Below, piece by piece: positions 7,474-20,755 of a stretch of DNA of 62,046 nt. The stretch's first letter is position 1. Each line of letters begins with the position of its first letter. The stretch is taken from assembly GCA_041690535.1 (NCBI GenBank), contig JAWLHA010000022.1, positions 1-62,046 of the forward strand, in the 5' to 3' direction. The position numbers were made by a program, and so were the translations under genes. Under the pieces are notes generated by a model. The model had not been told where the DNA came from and did not search any database. It saw only the letters and a list, made by a program, of their open reading frames with translations. The stretch comes from JAWLHA01 sp041690535. GTDB lineage: Bacteria; Pseudomonadota; Gammaproteobacteria; Thiohalomonadales; Thiohalomonadaceae.

Positions 7474-8328
7474 CTACGGCAGCAACTCCTCCGGCCAGCC
7501 CAATCCGTCCAGCGGCGAGGGGGTGCCCGTCAGGCGGTCTTTGGCCAAGTGCAGGTAGCGCAGGGTGGTGCCGATGTGCCCGTGTCCCATCAGCTGCTGG
7601 ATGGTCGGCATGTCCACGCCTGCCTCCAGCAGGTGAGTGGCGAAGGCGTGACGCAGCCCGTGGATCCCGCAGTCCTTGGTGAGTCCCGCGCGCCGTTTGG
7701 CCCGGACCCAGGCCTTTTGGATCACCGCCACGTCCACCGGCCGTTCGCCCCCACGCCCTGGAAACAGAAAGGTCCGCGGGCGGTAGCTGCGCCAATAGAT
7801 CCGCAGCTCCTCCAGCAGCCGCCGCGACAGCAGGGTGAAACGATCCTTGCCCCCTTTTCCGTTGCGAACCCGGAGACTCATCTGTCCGCTGTCGATGTCG
7901 CCGACCGCCAGTTTCGCGATCTCGCTGACGCGCAGACCCGCCCCGTAGGCCAGCATGAACATCACCCGCTCGCGAATGTGCGGGGTATGGGCAAACAGCC
8001 GCTCGATCTCCTCCCGCGAGGGCACCTCGGGCAGTTTCTGCGGCTGACGCGACCGCGGGATCTCAAATTGGCTCTGCTCCCGCCCGAGCGTGTGGTGGTA
8101 GAAGAACCGCAATCCACTGACGGCGACATTGCAGCTGCTCCACGCCAGGGCTCGCTCATGGATGAGGTGGGCCAGGTAGCGCTGCACTTGGGCATCGTCG
8201 AGCTGATCGGGGCTGCTGCGGTAATACTTCGCCAGCCCGCGCACCGCGGCCAGATACGACTGGCGCGTACGTTCGGACAATCCACGCACCAGCATGTCCT
8301 GCTCCATTTGCTGACTCAGCTTGCTCAT
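7474..8328 (-). CDS. Tyrosine recombinase of IS91-type element
   Basis: A 284-residue site-specific recombinase with a SAM-like N-terminal core-binding domain and a complete catalytic set: Arg in GAGLRVSEIAKL, HGLRHAFATHLLEAG, GHGHIGTTLRY with the final Tyr. Many IS91-family elements carry such a gene directly upstream of the transposase, as here (10-base gap). The frame is intact although the adjacent transposase is truncated. It may still cut and join DNA but lacks its partner. It could alternatively be called XerC/D-like, but the context favours the IS91 accessory integrase. Confidence 0.85.
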   Translation of the reverse strand: MSKLSQQMEQDMLVRGLSERTRQSYLAAVRGLAKYYRSSPDQLDDAQVQRYLAHLIHERALAWSSCNVAVSGLRFFYHHTLGREQSQFEIPRSRQPQKLPEVPSREEIERLFAHTPHIRERVMFMLAYGAGLRVSEIAKLAVGDIDSGQMSLRVRNGKGGKDRFTLLSRRLLEELRIYWRSYRPRTFLFPGRGGERPVDVAVIQKAWVRAKRRAGLTKDCGIHGLRHAFATHLLEAGVDMPTIQQLMGHGHIGTTLRYLHLAKDRLTGTPSPLDGLGWPEELLP

Positions 8329-8605
8329 GACATCTCACTCCGCTGTTGACTGTTCCCAGTCTTTCAACGGACGGAATGCCGTTATCCCTGAGTCTTTTCG
8401 CAGCGCCCCACGAAAATAGGCGCGAAAAACACGCCGCGCCTCTTGGTCTTTTCCACCGCCGACAGGCGGTTTAGTTCAACAGTGTATTAGACGGAATCGG
8501 CCTTTTAGGCACTATGCCGTTTCCAAATAGCGCCACAGGCACTCGCCTTTCGATTTCCGTTTGCGGTAGGATTTCCCTACCTCTTTCACGGAAGATACCG
8601 GAGGT
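8329..8605. other. Non-coding gap between IS91-type unit and integron integrase
   Basis: This 277-base segment has no gene. In chromosomal integrons the attI site lies next to the intI start, on the side where cassettes enter, which would be here. One GTTRRRY-type core word (GTTGAAC on the minus strand, about 8475-8481) is present, but I see no convincing attC structure. Confidence 0.35.
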
Positions 8606-10002
8606 TTGATTATGAGGGAAGAGAGCCGTGCCGTTCGAGAGCGGCGCTTCTGGGGCCGCTACATCGAAGTCCTTAACAAACAAGGCATTAAACCCCCTTT
8701 CGACAAGTGGCATGTGCGGCGAGCAGAGGCGTTCATAAGGGCATTTCCTAACAGACGTCTGGCTGATCTTGGGCCGGAAGATGTGTCCGGCTACCTCACG
8801 CAAATGGGCCGCCAGGGTGCGATGAAACCATGGCAGTTCAGGCAAGTGGTCGATGCTATACGGAGTCTGTATAGCATTGTTAGCACCGAATGGGCCGGGG
8901 GATTCGATTGGGGCTTCTGGCACGACTCCGCCCGAGCGCTCGGGCCACAGCATGAGACTACCGCTCGCGAGAGGGCTCCGGTGACCCCAACCGAGTTTGT
9001 CGAGCGGCTTGGAGATACACGCTTTGCCCCTCTCGTTCGGGCACATTTGGAGCTGTTCGCCTCCATCGCGACAGTCATCCGCACACGAAACATGGCCTTT
9101 CGCACGGAGCAGGCCTACATGGGTTGGGTCTGTCGCTTCATGCTGCACTTCGGCGGAAAATCACCCGTTAGTCTTGGCTCGGAGGAGGTGGCGAGTTTCC
9201 TTCAGCACCTGGCAGTTCAACGAAACGTGGCGGCGAGCACTCAGAATCAGGCCTTGAACGCGTTGGTGTTCCTCTACAAGCACGTGTTGAAAACACCATT
9301 GGGGGATATCGAGGAATTCGCTCGGGCCAAGCGCCCGAAGCGGGTTCCGGTAGTGCTCTCTGCCGGCGAGATGAGGCGTCTTCTCGCCGAGCTCCGCGGC
9401 GTGCAAGGGATGATTGCATCATTGCTCTACGGCACAGGAATGCGACTCATGGAGGGGCTTCGCATGCGGGTGCAGGATGTCGAATTTGAGCGAAAACTGA
9501 TCGTGATCAGGCGGGGAAAGGGGGACAAGGATCGTGTCGTGCCACTGCCGGATATCCTCGTGCCCTCCATCAAGGCGCACCTCGTGGAGGTCAAGGCCTT
9601 GCACGAGAAGGATTTGGCTGCCGGACTCGGCGAGGTGGGCTACTCCCCAATGCGCTTGCAGTGAAATATCCCAACGCGCCGAAAGAGTGGCGGTGGCAAT
9701 ATGTGTTTCCCAGCGGCCGCCTCTCTGTGGATCCGCGCAGCGGCAAGACGCGGCGGCACCATCTACATGAAAGCGCGGTGCAGAAAGCAGTTGCGGCCGC
9801 AGCGCGCCGTGCCGGGATCACGAAGAAGGTCGGTTGCCACACGTTGCGTCACAGCTTTGCGACCCACCTGTTGGAGCGCGGCCAGGATATACGGACGGTG
9901 CAGGAGCTGTTGGGCCATGCGGACGTCTCGACCACGATGATCTATACGCATGTGCTCAATCGCGGAGGAATGGGGGTGGCGAGCCCCTTGGATGGGTTGT
10001 AG
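8606..10002 (+). pseudogene. intI: Integron integrase, frameshifted
   Basis: Two frames together encode one tyrosine recombinase of about 465 residues. The first (8606-9664) has an extra N-terminal domain, the core-binding domain (RTEQAYMGWVCRFMLHFGGK), the catalytic Arg (LLYGTGMRLMEGLRMRVQDV) and the integron-specific segment after it. It then derails after AGLGEV. The second resumes with KYPNAPKEWRWQYVFPS and carries HTLRHSFATHLLERGQD and GHADVSTTMIYTH with the final Tyr. One missing base near 9646-9654 explains the break (expected YLPNALAVKYP). The enzyme is probably inactive unless this is a sequencing error. It is convergent with recD. Confidence 0.85.
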
Positions 10003-10017
10003 TGACAAGCCGGTACC

Positions 10018-11861
10018 CTAACCGACTTCACCCCACAGCGCCTCCCGCAGCCCCGAGGAGCGTTCGATGCGCCGGCGGGTGGCGCCGGCGAAGAGGTCGG
10101 CGCGGCCCCACAGTTCCACCCGCTCCCTGGCGCGGGTGATGCCGGTGTAGATGAGCTCGCGGGTGAGGATGGGGATGTCGGTGTCGGGGAGGATGACCAC
10201 GCAGTGGTCGAACTCCGAGCCCTGGCTCTTGTGGATGGTCATGGCGTAGACGGTTTCGTGGGCCGGCAGGCGGCTGAGGAGCAGGCGGCGCAAACTGCCG
10301 TCGGAGGTGGGGAAGAAGGCACGCAGGCGCCCGCCGGATTCGGGGTCGGGGAGGATGAGGCCGATGTCGCCGTTGTAGAGCCGCAGGGCGTGGTCGTTGC
10401 GGGTGATCATGATGGGGCGGCCGGCGTAGAAGGTTTCACTGGGCCGGATGTGCCCGCGCTGCTGCAGCGCCTGCTCCACGGCGCGGTTGACTTGCGCCAC
10501 GCCGAACGGCCCTTCGCGCAGGGCGCAGAGGAGGCGGAAGCGGTTGAAGTTTTCGAGAGCTGCGGCGGGGTCGTCCTGCAGTTGCAGGTAGGGGGTGTAG
10601 GCCTCCAGGGCACGCTCGCCGATGTGAGCCGCGAGGTCGGTGGCGCATACCTCCAGCCAGGTGGCGTCGGGGTAGGCCGCGTCGGCGCAGATCCGCTGTC
10701 CCTCGGCGCCGTCGCCGCGATTGACGGCGCGGGCCAGGTTACCGATGCCGCTGTGGGCGCCGAAGCGGTAGCTGCGGGTCAGCACCACCAGGCTGTCGGC
10801 CATGGGCGGCAAGTGGGTATGGTTCCCCTCCCCCGCGTCGAGTGGGAGGCCCAGCGCTTCCAGTTGACCGCGCCGCTCCGGCGAGAAGCCCGGGGCCTCG
10901 CCGCGGTTGCAGATATCGCCGAGCACGCTGCCGGCCTCCACCGAGGCGAGCTGGTCCTTGTCGCCCAACAGGATGAGCCGGGCGTGGGGCGGCAGGGCGG
11001 CCAGGAGCCGGGCCATGAGGGGTACGTCCACCATGGAGGCCTCGTCCACCACCAGCACGTCCAGGTGGAGCGGGTTGCGGGCGTCGTGGCGAAAACCGGT
11101 CCGCCCCGGGATCACCCCTAAAAGGCGGTGGATGGTGCTGGCCTCCGCGGCGATGGCCTCGCGCACCTCGTCGCTGCACTCGAGCCGCTGACGGGCGGAT
11201 TTAATGGCGTCGGAGAGGCGGGCGGCGGCCTTGCCGGTGGGGGCCGCCAGGACGATGCGGGGCCCCCTGGGCCGGGCCGCCTCCACCAGCAGGGCCAGCA
11301 GTTTGGTCACCGTGGTGGTTTTGCCGGTGCCGGGCCCCCCGGAGATCACGGTGAGGCGGTTGAGCAGGGCCACCGCCGCGGCCACCTTCTGCAGATCGGG
11401 TTCGCCGCTCGGCGGGAAGTAGTGGTCCAGACGGGCTTGCAGTTGGGCCGGTTCGGCCGGTTCAGGTCGTTCGCCCGCCAGGGCGGCGAGGCGGGTGGCG
11501 ATCTCCGCCTCGAAGTGCCAATAGCGGCCCAGGTAGAGGCGGTCGTGGGCATCGAGGATGAGAGGCGCATCGTCCCCCGGCGCGCCGACTACGGGAGAGG
11601 CATGCAGGGCCGCCCGCCAAGCTTGGAGCGGGGGGGCGGCCACAGCCCCCTGCCCCTCGAGCGCAAAGACCATCTGTCCGGCCACCTCCGCCAGCTCCAG
11701 GCAGACGTGCCCTTGGCCGGTACGCAGGCTGACCAGCGCCGCTCCCAGCGCCAGCGCGTCGGACTCCTCTCCCGCGAACTGTGCCATGTAGCGGGCGAAG
11801 TGGAGATCCAGATCCCGCAACTGCCCCTGCCCCGCCGCCACCTCCAGCTGCACCAACAGAC

Positions 11862-11865
<4 letters not shown>
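10018..11865 (-). CDS. recD: Exodeoxyribonuclease V subunit RecD
   Basis: A 615-residue superfamily 1B helicase, the fast 5'-3' motor of the RecBCD break-repair complex. The Walker A motif is in VISGGPGTGKTTTVTKLLAL, the DEAS Walker B in LDVLVVDEASMVDVPLMARL, and the C-terminal helicase motif in MTIHKSQGSEFDHCVVILP. Length matches the E. coli protein (608). Its start overlaps the recB stop by four bases, so the two are co-translated. The gene ends 15 bases from the convergent integron integrase. No unusual feature is visible. Confidence 0.97.
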
Positions 11866-15431
<3,566 letters not shown>

Positions 15432-15476
15432 AGTGGTTTCGTTCTCGACCTTCTCTTCTGGACAATTCACCCCTGG

Positions 15477-15545
15477 CGCACCGAACAGATACGTTCGATG
15501 CGCCAGATTCATGGAGGGTGGATAAGCGCAGCGCGTCCACCCTAT
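15477..15545 (-). repeat. MITE family A, degenerate copy between recB and recC
   Basis: CACCGAACAGATACGTTCGA followed by GGGTGGATAAGCGCAGCGCG matches the end and inner palindrome of the full family A copies at 21890 and 61808. It is incomplete and lacks the second end. It covers the alternative upstream part of the recB frame. Confidence 0.65.
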
Positions 15546-15582
15546 GCCGGCTCGCGGGTCCCGCCACTCACGGGATTAATTC

Positions 15583-15650
15583 GTCATGCCCGCGAAGGCG
15601 GGCATCCAGTGCCTTGTTCCTTCTGGGCTCCCGCCTTCGCGGGAGCGACG
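15583..15650. repeat. GTCATnCCCGCG palindromic repeat
   Basis: GTCATGCCCGCGAAGGCGGG followed by a 20-base spacer and CTCCCGCCTTCGCGGGAGCG. It is an imperfect hairpin of the widely dispersed type also found inside family C elements and near 46721. Confidence 0.75.
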
Positions 15651-15713
15651 ATGGTGCCGAAGCCTGCCCTCGAATGCCTTAATCGGGGGCGGGAGCGACG
15701 AAAGCGGAAGTAC

Positions 15714-15785
15714 GTAGGGTGGATAAGCGCAGCGCATCCACCAGGTCGCCTGAATGGTGGATGCGCTGACGCTTATCCACCCTAC
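15714..15785. repeat. GTAGGGTGGATAAGCGC palindrome
   Basis: The arm GTAGGGTGGATAAGCGCAGC runs on to GCATCCACC and is mirrored by GGTGGATGCGCTGACGCTTATCCACCCTAC. The same palindrome forms the core of the family A MITE. It lies just beyond the 3' end of recC. Confidence 0.8.
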
Positions 15786-15830
15786 GCCGGTTCGCGGCCC
15801 CTGCCACTCACGGGGCGATCCGACTGCGAC

Positions 15831-18800
15831 TTATGCATCGTCCTCACCTTCGCGGAGGACGGCCAACAGGGGGTCGTAGACCGCCTCGGCCAGCGCCTCG
15901 AAATCCCCGCCCAACGGATCGCCCCCGCGAAAGGCGATGCGATAGTCGTCGTCCTCGCTCTCGCGGCGCGGACCGAAGGCGCCGGGTTCCCAGGCGGCTC
16001 GGGCGGCGGTGAGTCCGTCCTTGCCTTTGGCGATCGCCTGCAGGTAGGCCAGGGAGGTTTCCGGGAACAGGCGCAGGGGTTCGCATAGACCCCGGCGGTA
16101 GAGGGCCAGGAGCTCCGCCAGCCGGGCCGGGGCGTCGTCCAGCGGCAACAGCAGCACACTGCCGCTCTCGCCGATGTAGCGGCTGGTGCGGGCGCCCCCC
16201 TCCGGCGCCAGGGCGTTGAGCGCCAGGTGCTGAACCCAGAGTTCCAGAATGTCCCGCGGCTTCACCTTGCCCACCCGGTAGCGCACCAGCCCCGCCGCAG
16301 TGAGCCCCTCCAGCCAGCCCACCAGCCGGACGCCGCCGAGCGGCAGGTCCACCTCCAGGGCCGGGTGTGGCTGCTCGAGGTGGGGGCGGATGCGCTCGGA
16401 CAACTCCGCCATCACGCTCACCTGCGCCTCCAGCAACCGCTCCCCGAAGGCGCTGCTGGGCAGCTGGCCCCGTGCCGTGAGGACCTCCCGAAACGCTTGC
16501 GTGTCCCCCTCCTCCAGGAAGTGCCCCAGCAACTCCTGGTGCAGTTGATGGCGCGAGAGGCCGTCCAGGGCGAAGGGTTCACTATCCTCCAGCCCCTCGT
16601 GCGCATCGGCGAGGATGACGCCGAGCCGCTGCCGCAGGAAGGCGCGGGCGGGGTGGCGGAAGAAACGGCAGAGGGACGAGAGCTCGACCACCGTCGACGC
16701 CTCGTCCAGGGACGGCAGGGGTTCGGGACAGAAGGGTGAAAGCGGCTGACGAGCTCCGCCGCGGGCCTGGGTGGCGGGCAGCCACTCGTCGGCGTAGCTG
16801 AACAGCTGCGGCTCGGTCGCGCTGAAGTAACGCCCGGAGAAGGGCTGCAGCGGATGCTCGATGGTCACCACTTGGCTGGCCGGCCCATCGCCCGCGCTGA
16901 AGGCCTGGTCGATGTAATCGAGCAACTCGGTCACCAGCACCGAAGGGAGCTTGAGCGTATTGTCGCGGATGTTGCGCCCCACGTAACTGACGTAGAAGCG
17001 CTCCCGGGCGGAGAGCAGCGCCTCGAGAAAAAGGTAGCGGTCATCCTCCCGGCGGGAGCGGTCGCCCCGTTGGGGTGCGGCGGCCATCTTGTCGAAGCCC
17101 AGCGGGATCTGCTGACGGGGAAAGGCCCCGTCGTTCATACCGATGAGGGCCACCACGCGGAACGGGAGGCTGCGCATGGGGATCATGGCGCAGAAGGTGA
17201 CCCGGCCGGTGAGAAAGCGCTGCTCGCTGTTCGGCTGGGCGAGCCGGCCGCGCAGCTCCTCGCGGAGCACCTCCAGCCCAAAGGGCCCCTCGAAGGCGGC
17301 CCGCTGGCACTCCTCCACCAGCTCGGCCAGGGCCTCCCGCACCACCTGCAGCGGCTCGGCATCATCGCCGTCCGGCAGGAAGAAGGCCTCCAGCATCTCG
17401 TTGCCGAGGGCCGCCCACTGGGCGGCGGTGTGGGGTCGGGCGAGGCGCCGCCCATAGCGGCCAAGGCGCTCCACGAAGGTGCGCAGCCGTCCGAGGACCT
17501 GGGCCTGCTGCCCCTCCACGTGGGGGTAGGGAAGCACGGTGCCGAACAGGCGCTGCTCCTGCGGGGCCATGGCGTAGCCGAGGAACAGTCGCCGGAAGCC
17601 GAATTCCCAGGTGTTGGCCTCCAGCTCGGGCAGGCCGAGGGCGGCCCTGCCCGCTCCGTCGAGGCCCCAGCGGATGCTGCTCTCCTTGACCCACGCCCGG
17701 GCGATCTCGAAATCGGAAAAGTCCAGGCCGAAGCGGCGCAGCACCGCCGGGATCTCCAGCAGGGAGAGGACTTCGCTGGCGGTGAAGCGGCTCCCCGGCA
17801 GGTCCAGCAGCTGCATGAAGGCCTGCACCACCGGCTCCTCGCTCTGGCGCGAGAGGTCGGCGATGCTCCAGGGGATGCGGCGGGCCTCGGGCGCGGCCCC
17901 GAACACCGCCTCGATGTAGGGGGCGTAGAGCTCGATGTCGGGGGTCATCACGGCCACATCCCGCGGCTGCAGCGAGGGGTCCGCATCAAAGATGGCCAGC
18001 AGGCGATCGTGCAGCACCTCCAGCTCCCGCATGGGGCTGTGGCAAAGATGCACCTGAAAGGAGTCGTCGGCGGGGTCCAGCGGCAGGCGTTCGGCGCTGC
18101 GCCCGCGCTCCTCCAGGGTGAGGATGTCGGCCTGGAGGATGCCAAGCACCCCGGGGGTGTCCGGGATGGCAAACAGCTCCTCCTCTTCGCCGGCGTGTTC
18201 GTGCAGGACATCGATGAAGTCGCGCCCCTGGCGCCCCATGGAGGCGAGCACGCTGTTGCCGCTGGTGAGGTAATCCTCCTCCACCGGTTTGCCCAAGCGA
18301 CGGCGCTGCTGGCGGATGCGCGCGATGTTGCGCGGCTCTTCAATGTCCCCCCAGTAGAGCAGACAGGGGTTGAGCACGAAGAGGTGCACTTCGGTGGCTT
18401 GGGCCAGTTTGCCCAGGGCCGAAATATAGTGAGGCGGGAGCGCAGGGATGCCGAAAATGGTGATCCGTTCGGGCAGCCGCCCGGGGTCGGGGGTGAAGGC
18501 CGGGTCCATGAATCGGGTCAGCAGCTCGGCGCGGTGGGCCTGCCCGCCGGCTGCAAGATCGCCCCATAGCTGCGCCTGCCAATCGCCCCCCTCCCCCGCT
18601 TCCCAGCCGAGCACCATCCCGGGGCGGTAGATGAGGTACTGGTCGAAGACCTCGGCAATGCGCCGGCACAGCTGATGCAGCTTGAGTTCGGGCCGCGCGC
18701 CCTGAAGGTAGCGGGTCAGCGGTTCGAACCCGGGGTTCCCCAGCCGCTCGGGCAGAACGGCCATGAGCCGCCAGGCGAGCACCTCCCGTTCCCAGGCCGA

Positions 18801-19046
18801 GTGGTCGGTCGGCCCGCCCAGTTGGTCCCGCAGCACACTCGAGATAAAGCGTGCCGGCATGGTGAATTCGAGGTTCGCCGCGATCCCCCGCACTTCGGCC
18901 ATGCCGAGGCCGAGCCAGCGGGCCATGCCATGGCTCTGGGTGACGATGACCTCCGGGGCGAGCGGATCTGAAAGTGGCGCGGCGGTGACTTCGACCAGCC
19001 GCTCGAGGAGGTTCTCCAGGCGGTTACTGTAGTGGACCTTGAGCAA
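15831..19046 (-). CDS. recC: Exodeoxyribonuclease V subunit RecC
   Basis: A 1071-residue protein starting with TTG (MLKVHYSNRLENLLERLVEV) behind an AGGGACG ribosome site. RecC is a dead helicase that holds the complex together and reads Chi in the 3' strand. TQSHGMARWLGLGMAEVRGI and the CHSPMRELEVLHDRLLAIF block are characteristic. Size is close to the E. coli protein (1122). It is the first gene of recC-recB-recD. Chi recognition residues cannot be judged without alignment. Confidence 0.96.
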   Translation of the reverse strand: MLKVHYSNRLENLLERLVEVTAAPLSDPLAPEVIVTQSHGMARWLGLGMAEVRGIAANLEFTMPARFISSVLRDQLGGPTDHSAWEREVLAWRLMAVLPERLGNPGFEPLTRYLQGARPELKLHQLCRRIAEVFDQYLIYRPGMVLGWEAGEGGDWQAQLWGDLAAGGQAHRAELLTRFMDPAFTPDPGRLPERITIFGIPALPPHYISALGKLAQATEVHLFVLNPCLLYWGDIEEPRNIARIRQQRRRLGKPVEEDYLTSGNSVLASMGRQGRDFIDVLHEHAGEEEELFAIPDTPGVLGILQADILTLEERGRSAERLPLDPADDSFQVHLCHSPMRELEVLHDRLLAIFDADPSLQPRDVAVMTPDIELYAPYIEAVFGAAPEARRIPWSIADLSRQSEEPVVQAFMQLLDLPGSRFTASEVLSLLEIPAVLRRFGLDFSDFEIARAWVKESSIRWGLDGAGRAALGLPELEANTWEFGFRRLFLGYAMAPQEQRLFGTVLPYPHVEGQQAQVLGRLRTFVERLGRYGRRLARPHTAAQWAALGNEMLEAFFLPDGDDAEPLQVVREALAELVEECQRAAFEGPFGLEVLREELRGRLAQPNSEQRFLTGRVTFCAMIPMRSLPFRVVALIGMNDGAFPRQQIPLGFDKMAAAPQRGDRSRREDDRYLFLEALLSARERFYVSYVGRNIRDNTLKLPSVLVTELLDYIDQAFSAGDGPASQVVTIEHPLQPFSGRYFSATEPQLFSYADEWLPATQARGGARQPLSPFCPEPLPSLDEASTVVELSSLCRFFRHPARAFLRQRLGVILADAHEGLEDSEPFALDGLSRHQLHQELLGHFLEEGDTQAFREVLTARGQLPSSAFGERLLEAQVSVMAELSERIRPHLEQPHPALEVDLPLGGVRLVGWLEGLTAAGLVRYRVGKVKPRDILELWVQHLALNALAPEGGARTSRYIGESGSVLLLPLDDAPARLAELLALYRRGLCEPLRLFPETSLAYLQAIAKGKDGLTAARAAWEPGAFGPRRESEDDDYRIAFRGGDPLGGDFEALAEAVYDPLLAVLREGEDDA

Positions 19047-19124
19047 CGGGCACGTCCCTGAATGGTGGAAGGAACATCAGCGCGCCAGTGTAACCGAATC
19101 CCGCGTATCCCCCCAACGCAGGGC

Positions 19125-19134
19125 CGTTGTTCCC
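19125..19134. repeat. Left target duplication of the ISAs1 element
   Basis: CGTTGTTCCC directly precedes the IS left end and recurs exactly at 20460-20469 after its right end. Confidence 0.9.
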
Positions 19135-20459
19135 CAGGGCAACCGCATACTTTAGTCCTTGATTCCGAAGACTAATTCTTCGCGGAAGTTGTCGTCCCAG
19201 CCCGCTGCTTTAAGTTTGCCACGCATTGAGTCCTTGGCCGGGTGTAGTCGGGCGAGATTCATACAAAGTCGACGGATGAGGCCGACGTTTTGCGCGCCGT
19301 CGTTGCGTCTAATGCGGCTGTCATCCTCCTTGTACACGACATCGAGCACCCAGTGGGCTTTGTTTTCCACCTCCCAGTGCGAGCGGATCGCCTCGGCGAT
19401 GAAGGCTGCATTCGGCTCGTGGGAGCTGATGTAGTACACCGTCTCTGAAGTGACTTTTTCGCCGATGTGCCGTTCGCGCTCGACACGCACAACGCTACGA
19501 GCCCCTTCCCAGCCGCTGGCGTGGGTGAGCTGTTCGACAATGGGCAGTTGGACATAGCGGCGGACCTCCACCCTACCGTGGCCAGCGTCGGTCTGCTCGA
19601 AGGTGCTGCCCCCTTGCGGCCATTTGCCATCAAAACCATCAAACCACCATTGCAGCTCCTCGCGCAGCCCCTTCTGATTGTCCTTCACACACAACACGTA
19701 CTGCGCTTTGCGCCGGCACAGCAACTTCGCCGTGGCCTTTTGACAGTGCATGGCGTCGAGTGTCACCGTCGTATCCGTCAGTTCCAGAGTGTTGATTAGC
19801 GACTGCACGCTCTTGATTTCGTTCTTTTTCCCCTCTGACTTGCTTTGGCAGAAAACCAATCCCTGCTCGCGCAACCAAACCGTTATCGAATGCAGCGCAT
19901 CGTTCGGCTGGGCATCGGCGCTGTGACGGAAGGTCTTGCCGTCGATCGCAATGAATTGATGATGGCCTGCTTGGCCACGTATCTCATTGACCCAGTCGAC
20001 GAAGCACTCCGTCATCTTATGCGGATCCACCGCGCCGATGATGCGCGCGATGGTGTCATCGACCGGGATGCCGTGCTCGAAGCGACGGAATCTCCTCAGC
20101 CAAGCAAGCTTCTTATCGCCGAACTTCTTGATGTCCGTCCATCCTTCAGCGCCTGAAAGCACCGCACAGACGCACAGGAAAACCACATCCAATAAATTGT
20201 GCTTAAGATTGATGTGCGAACGCGGGTCGGGCAAATCAGCGAAATGCTTGAGGAAGCTCATGGCGGGCGTTATTCCAGGTTAGCCAAATCTCCGCCCATT
20301 CGATCATTTTTCAACCTAATCAACTACTCAGGTAATTTGATCGGCCCATAAGCCCAGTTGATCTATCGATGCATCTGCAACCTGGCGCCGCCTTTCTCCT
20401 TGTGGGCATGCCTCCACATGCCGCAATAACCCTACTGTTTGTAGTACGATCTTGCCCTG
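19135..20459 (-). mobile_element. Complete ISAs1-family insertion sequence
   Basis: The element is 1325 bp. Its ends share CAGGGCAA in inverted orientation: CAGGGCAACCGCATACTT on the left and TTGCCCTG on the right. It is flanked by perfect 10-bp direct repeats, CGTTGTTCCC. It carries one intact transposase gene. Perfect duplications and an open frame indicate a recent, possibly active insertion. The left end also matches the end of the family B MITE (CAGGGTAAACGCATACTT) at 16 of 18 bases. Confidence 0.9.
19152..20261 (-). CDS. ISAs1-family transposase
   Basis: A 369-residue DDE transposase starting MSFLKHFADLPDPRSHINLK, the N-terminal signature of the ISAs1/H-repeat family. The first catalytic Asp is in HHQFIAIDGKTFRHS, the second in TDTTVTLDAMHCQK and the Glu region in RSHWEVENKAHWVLDVVYKE. 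Full length, no internal stop. It would cut and insert the surrounding element with 10-bp duplications. Because the family B MITEs have nearly the same end and the same duplication length, this enzyme is the best candidate for moving them. Confidence 0.93.
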   Translation of the reverse strand: MSFLKHFADLPDPRSHINLKHNLLDVVFLCVCAVLSGAEGWTDIKKFGDKKLAWLRRFRRFEHGIPVDDTIARIIGAVDPHKMTECFVDWVNEIRGQAGHHQFIAIDGKTFRHSADAQPNDALHSITVWLREQGLVFCQSKSEGKKNEIKSVQSLINTLELTDTTVTLDAMHCQKATAKLLCRRKAQYVLCVKDNQKGLREELQWWFDGFDGKWPQGGSTFEQTDAGHGRVEVRRYVQLPIVEQLTHASGWEGARSVVRVERERHIGEKVTSETVYYISSHEPNAAFIAEAIRSHWEVENKAHWVLDVVYKEDDSRIRRNDGAQNVGLIRRLCMNLARLHPAKDSMRGKLKAAGWDDNFREELVFGIKD

Positions 20460-20469
20460 CGTTGTTCCC

Positions 20470-20735
20470 CAGGGTAAACGCATACTCACATCACGGCCGT
20501 GCTGTGAGCGATGTAAGTCCTTGAAAGCAGGTACCTGTGAATACGACCGACATGGATGTCGGGAGTGAAGATTATGCAGGAGCAATCATCTTCCATCCAT
20601 GTACGCTCGACGGCCGCGGCCGCTCCGGGCATCCTGCCCTCCCGCGGCATAAGTGCGTCCTTGCACCCATCCATGCGGCCGTCGACCTGCTTTCAAGGAC
20701 TTACATCGCTCTTGGGTAAGTATGCGTTTAACCTG
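20470..20735. mobile_element. MITE family B, long copy beside the IS
   Basis: Starts CAGGGTAAACGCATACTCAC and ends GTAAGTATGCGTTTAACCTG, as inverted repeats, with inner inverted words GATGTAAGTCCTTGAAAGCA and TGCTTTCAAGGACTTACATC. It is 266 bp, longer in the centre than the others. The left flank is CGTTGTTCCC (shared with the IS duplication) and the right flank at 20737 is TGTTGTTCCC, a 9/10 match. It has no coding capacity. Confidence 0.88.
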
Positions 20736-20755
20736 CTGTTGTTCCCCAGGGGGCA

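Noticed and set aside
8470..8490. A definite attI or attC site
   Set aside because: Only a single GTTRRRY word is visible and the paired R/L boxes are missing; kept only as a possibility.
20470..20735. Small proteins read from the family B repeats (frames such as FKDLHRS)
   Set aside because: The same translations appear at every repeat copy and follow from the inverted repeat; no ribosome sites are present.
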